Of a DNA stretch of 64,000 nt, positions 62,347 to 64,000 are shown one piece after another (the first letter of the stretch is position 1; each line of letters starts with the position of its first letter). The translations under genes and the position numbers were made by a program. Under the pieces are notes generated by a model. The model saw only the letters and a program-made list of their open reading frames with translations, had not been told where the DNA came from and ran no database searches. Source of the stretch: MGML01 sp034416335 (GTDB taxonomy: Bacteria > Chloroflexota > Dehalococcoidia > Dehalococcoidales > UBA2162); contig DAOULV010000017.1 of NCBI GenBank assembly GCA_034416335.1, positions 1-64,000 on the forward strand, written 5' to 3'.

Positions 62347-63207
62347 TTGGTTACTAAATCAAAATCTAAAGAGTGTATTCAGGTGTTACTGGTTGATGAC
62401 CACCAGGTTGTACGCGATGGACTGCAGCATATGCTTGAACAGGAAAAGGACATTGAAGTTATCGGTCAGGGAGCCGACAGCGAGGAAACGTTGAGACAGA
62501 TTGAAAAACTTGAGCCAGATGTAGTCCTTATGGATATTAAAATGCCCGGTGTCGATGGAATAGAGCTTGCCCGTCAGGTAAAGAGGAAATTCCCAGCCTG
62601 TAATATTATCATGCTTACTCTTTACGATCAGTATTTGATCCAGGCTATGGAAGCAGGTGCAAGCGGCTACCTTTTAAAGGATATAAAGTGCAGCGAGCTT
62701 GCCAGGGCGATAAGACAGGTTCACAAAGGACGGATAGTAACCAGCGAGAGCATACGTGCCAAAATCAAGCAAGAATACAATGAAGAACACAGTAACGACG
62801 AAAAAAACGATATGAACGGCACGGTGGAAGAATTACAGTTGATTATCCCGCCTCCTATCGAAGCAAATCAGTTAATGAGACTTTCGGGGAGGGTGGAACA
62901 CGTACTGAGTTCAAGAGTGCTGCAGGTAATCGGAGCCTGGGAAGAAGGCACGATTATGACCATAGGTCTCAATAAAGCAGCGTTAATTACAGATATTATT
63001 CATACCTTCAGTGGCATCCCGGAGATTGAAAAGGTCAGCGAAGAACCACCGCTGTCAATAATAAGCCCCAAACTTCTCAAGAAAGCTGAATCGGTACCGA
63101 AGTCGAACAATAAGATCAGGAAGACAATCTTTCTGACACTTGAACGAAGTGGGGCGAAAGTCCGGGGAATCAGTTCATCCTCGGGTATGAGCCAAGCACC
63201 TTCATAA
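62347..63207 (+). CDS. Response regulator with a non-HTH C-terminal domain
   Basis: 286 residues from the TTG behind AAAGGAAA; an upstream in-frame ATG at 62287 gives an unlikely N-terminus. The receiver (residues 10-130) is very close to that of the regulator before it: VDDHQVVRDGL, phospho-Asp63 in VLMDIKMPGVDGIEL, GYLLKDIK. Instead of the LuxR HTH there is a charged linker and a domain (about 160-265) that resembles the C-terminus of the pilus operon's first protein (GAWEEGTIMTIG against GSWDKGTIITVD). So the output is probably protein-protein, not DNA binding. The kinase at 59427 is the likely phosphate donor. The 3' end overlaps pheA by 38 bases, tail to tail. Confidence 0.85.
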   Translation: MVTKSKSKECIQVLLVDDHQVVRDGLQHMLEQEKDIEVIGQGADSEETLRQIEKLEPDVVLMDIKMPGVDGIELARQVKRKFPACNIIMLTLYDQYLIQAMEAGASGYLLKDIKCSELARAIRQVHKGRIVTSESIRAKIKQEYNEEHSNDEKNDMNGTVEELQLIIPPPIEANQLMRLSGRVEHVLSSRVLQVIGAWEEGTIMTIGLNKAALITDIIHTFSGIPEIEKVSEEPPLSIISPKLLKKAESVPKSNNKIRKTIFLTLERSGAKVRGISSSSGMSQAPS

Positions 63208-64000
63208 ACAGGGCGTTGTTTTCCAGTGCCTCCAGTGTTTTCCTGATACCTTCGTCATTACGGTGACCTTCGAAGTCCAGGTACATATTATAGTCCCAGG
63301 GTTTTTGCCTTGTAGGTCTGGACTCTATCTTGGTCATGTTTAAATTTCCCGCCGTTAATATTTTCAAGAACTCGAACAACGCTCCCGGCTTGTGTTTTAC
63401 CGAGAAAACAATCGAAGTTTTATCTTTTCCCGAGGGCGGCGACGCCTGTTTTGACAGAATGAAAAATCGGGTATAGTTGTCCGGATTATCTTCTATTTCT
63501 CTTGCCAGTATCTGCATTCCATAGATTTCAGCGGCCCGGGCGCTGGCGATGGCGGCCCCGTCTTTTATTTCCTTTTCTTTGATCATTTTTACGCTGCCCG
63601 CAGTGTCGTACGTAGGTATAAGTTCACAATTCAGATGTTTCAGATATACCCGGCATTGCCCCAGGGCCTGGGGATGGGAATAAACTCTTTTTATCGATTC
63701 CAGACCGATCCCCGGATGAGCGATAAGGCAGTGTACGACACGCAGCTCCGTCTCCCCGCTTACATTCAGCTCCGAGTCCAGCAGCAGGTCATACGACTGC
63801 CCGACATTACCTTCGAGAGAATTCTCTATCGGTATGATACCGTTTTGTGCTTCATCGTTTTCGACGACTTTGAAAACGTCGTCGAGGTTTTCACACGGTT
63901 TAACCAGGACGGAAGAGCTGAAGTAATTAAAGGCGGCTTCTTCGCTGTAGGCTCCTGCTTCCCCCTGGAAAGCAACTATCGTACCCTCGACACTTTTTGC
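63170..64000 (-). CDS. pheA: Prephenate dehydratase with ACT domain, N-terminus cut by window edge
   Basis: 276 residues visible and the gene continues past base 64000; the usual length is about 275-285, so only the first few residues are missing. It converts prephenate to phenylpyruvate for phenylalanine synthesis. Landmarks: AFQGEAGAYSEEAA, GIIPIENSLEGNV, the catalytic-region TRF (NYTRFFIL), and a C-terminal ACT domain with the phenylalanine-binding ESRP. The open reading frame is intact from the window edge to the stop. Confidence 0.94.
   Translation of the reverse strand, partial: AKSVEGTIVAFQGEAGAYSEEAAFNYFSSSVLVKPCENLDDVFKVVENDEAQNGIIPIENSLEGNVGQSYDLLLDSELNVSGETELRVVHCLIAHPGIGLESIKRVYSHPQALGQCRVYLKHLNCELIPTYDTAGSVKMIKEKEIKDGAAIASARAAEIYGMQILAREIEDNPDNYTRFFILSKQASPPSGKDKTSIVFSVKHKPGALFEFLKILTAGNLNMTKIESRPTRQKPWDYNMYLDFEGHRNDEGIRKTLEALENNALFMKVLGSYPRMN

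Overview
The window looks like a chromosomal segment from an anaerobic Chloroflexota bacterium, most likely of the Dehalococcoidia type. This is inference from gene content: redox enzymes of strict anaerobes, two selenocysteine-coded proteins, MmgE/PrpD and UGSC families, NarL-type two-component systems and a type IV pilus without an outer-membrane secretin. No rRNA, tRNA, CRISPR array, transposase or prophage gene was recognised. I count 44 protein genes; the first and last run off the window.

Layout. 1-10.9 kb (minus strand): secreted and surface proteins, namely a subtilase, a 2041-residue Ig-repeat protein with an N-terminal cohesin-like domain, and a repeat protein with a C-terminal dockerin. 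11-15.2 kb: uppS, a CARDB-repeat membrane-anchored protein, a MYG1-like protein and a DUF3820 protein. 15.3-28.2 kb: a redox cluster. A formate dehydrogenase with an in-frame UGA (selenocysteine) and a well-formed SECIS hairpin is divergent from nuoE, a nuoF-gltD fusion, an FdhA/NuoG-like protein without the catalytic Sec/Cys, and an NfnA/NfnB pair. Three separate GltD-type flavin modules occur here. 28.3-28.9 kb: a MazEF-like toxin-antitoxin pair. 29-36.6 kb: a glycosidase lipoprotein, two tandem MmgE/PrpD proteins, a peptide/nickel-type ABC binding lipoprotein behind a terminator-containing leader, and an SDR. 36.8-39.6 kb: a thioredoxin-reductase-like flavoprotein and a UGSC selenoprotein (second recoded UGA). 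39.8-40.9 kb: PadR regulator and methyltransferase. 41.1-57.1 kb: type IV pilus region with a pseudo-receiver, prepilin peptidase, kinase/regulator pair, two tandem pilins, and a nine-gene minus-strand operon (hypothetical, pilB, pilC, three minor pilins, hypothetical, pilO, pilMN). 57.4-64 kb: a GH3-type adenylating enzyme, a second kinase with two regulators, and pheA.

How it works together (inference). The 15-28 kb block probably couples formate, NAD(H), NADP(H) and ferredoxin pools, possibly by flavin-based electron bifurcation. The pilus block carries its own signalling genes. A C-terminal domain of unknown function is shared between the first protein of the pilus operon and an HTH-less response regulator at 62.3 kb. 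Identical three-unit 11-bp direct repeats precede the pseudo-receiver gene and the second kinase gene, so the two signalling loci may be co-regulated.

Most notable observations: two UGA-recoded selenoproteins, each of which a standard gene caller would split in two; a GltD module inserted inside the ferredoxin domain of the formate dehydrogenase; a PilO protein with a pilin head domain inserted in it; a neighbouring cohesin/dockerin pair; and the shared pilus/regulator domain.
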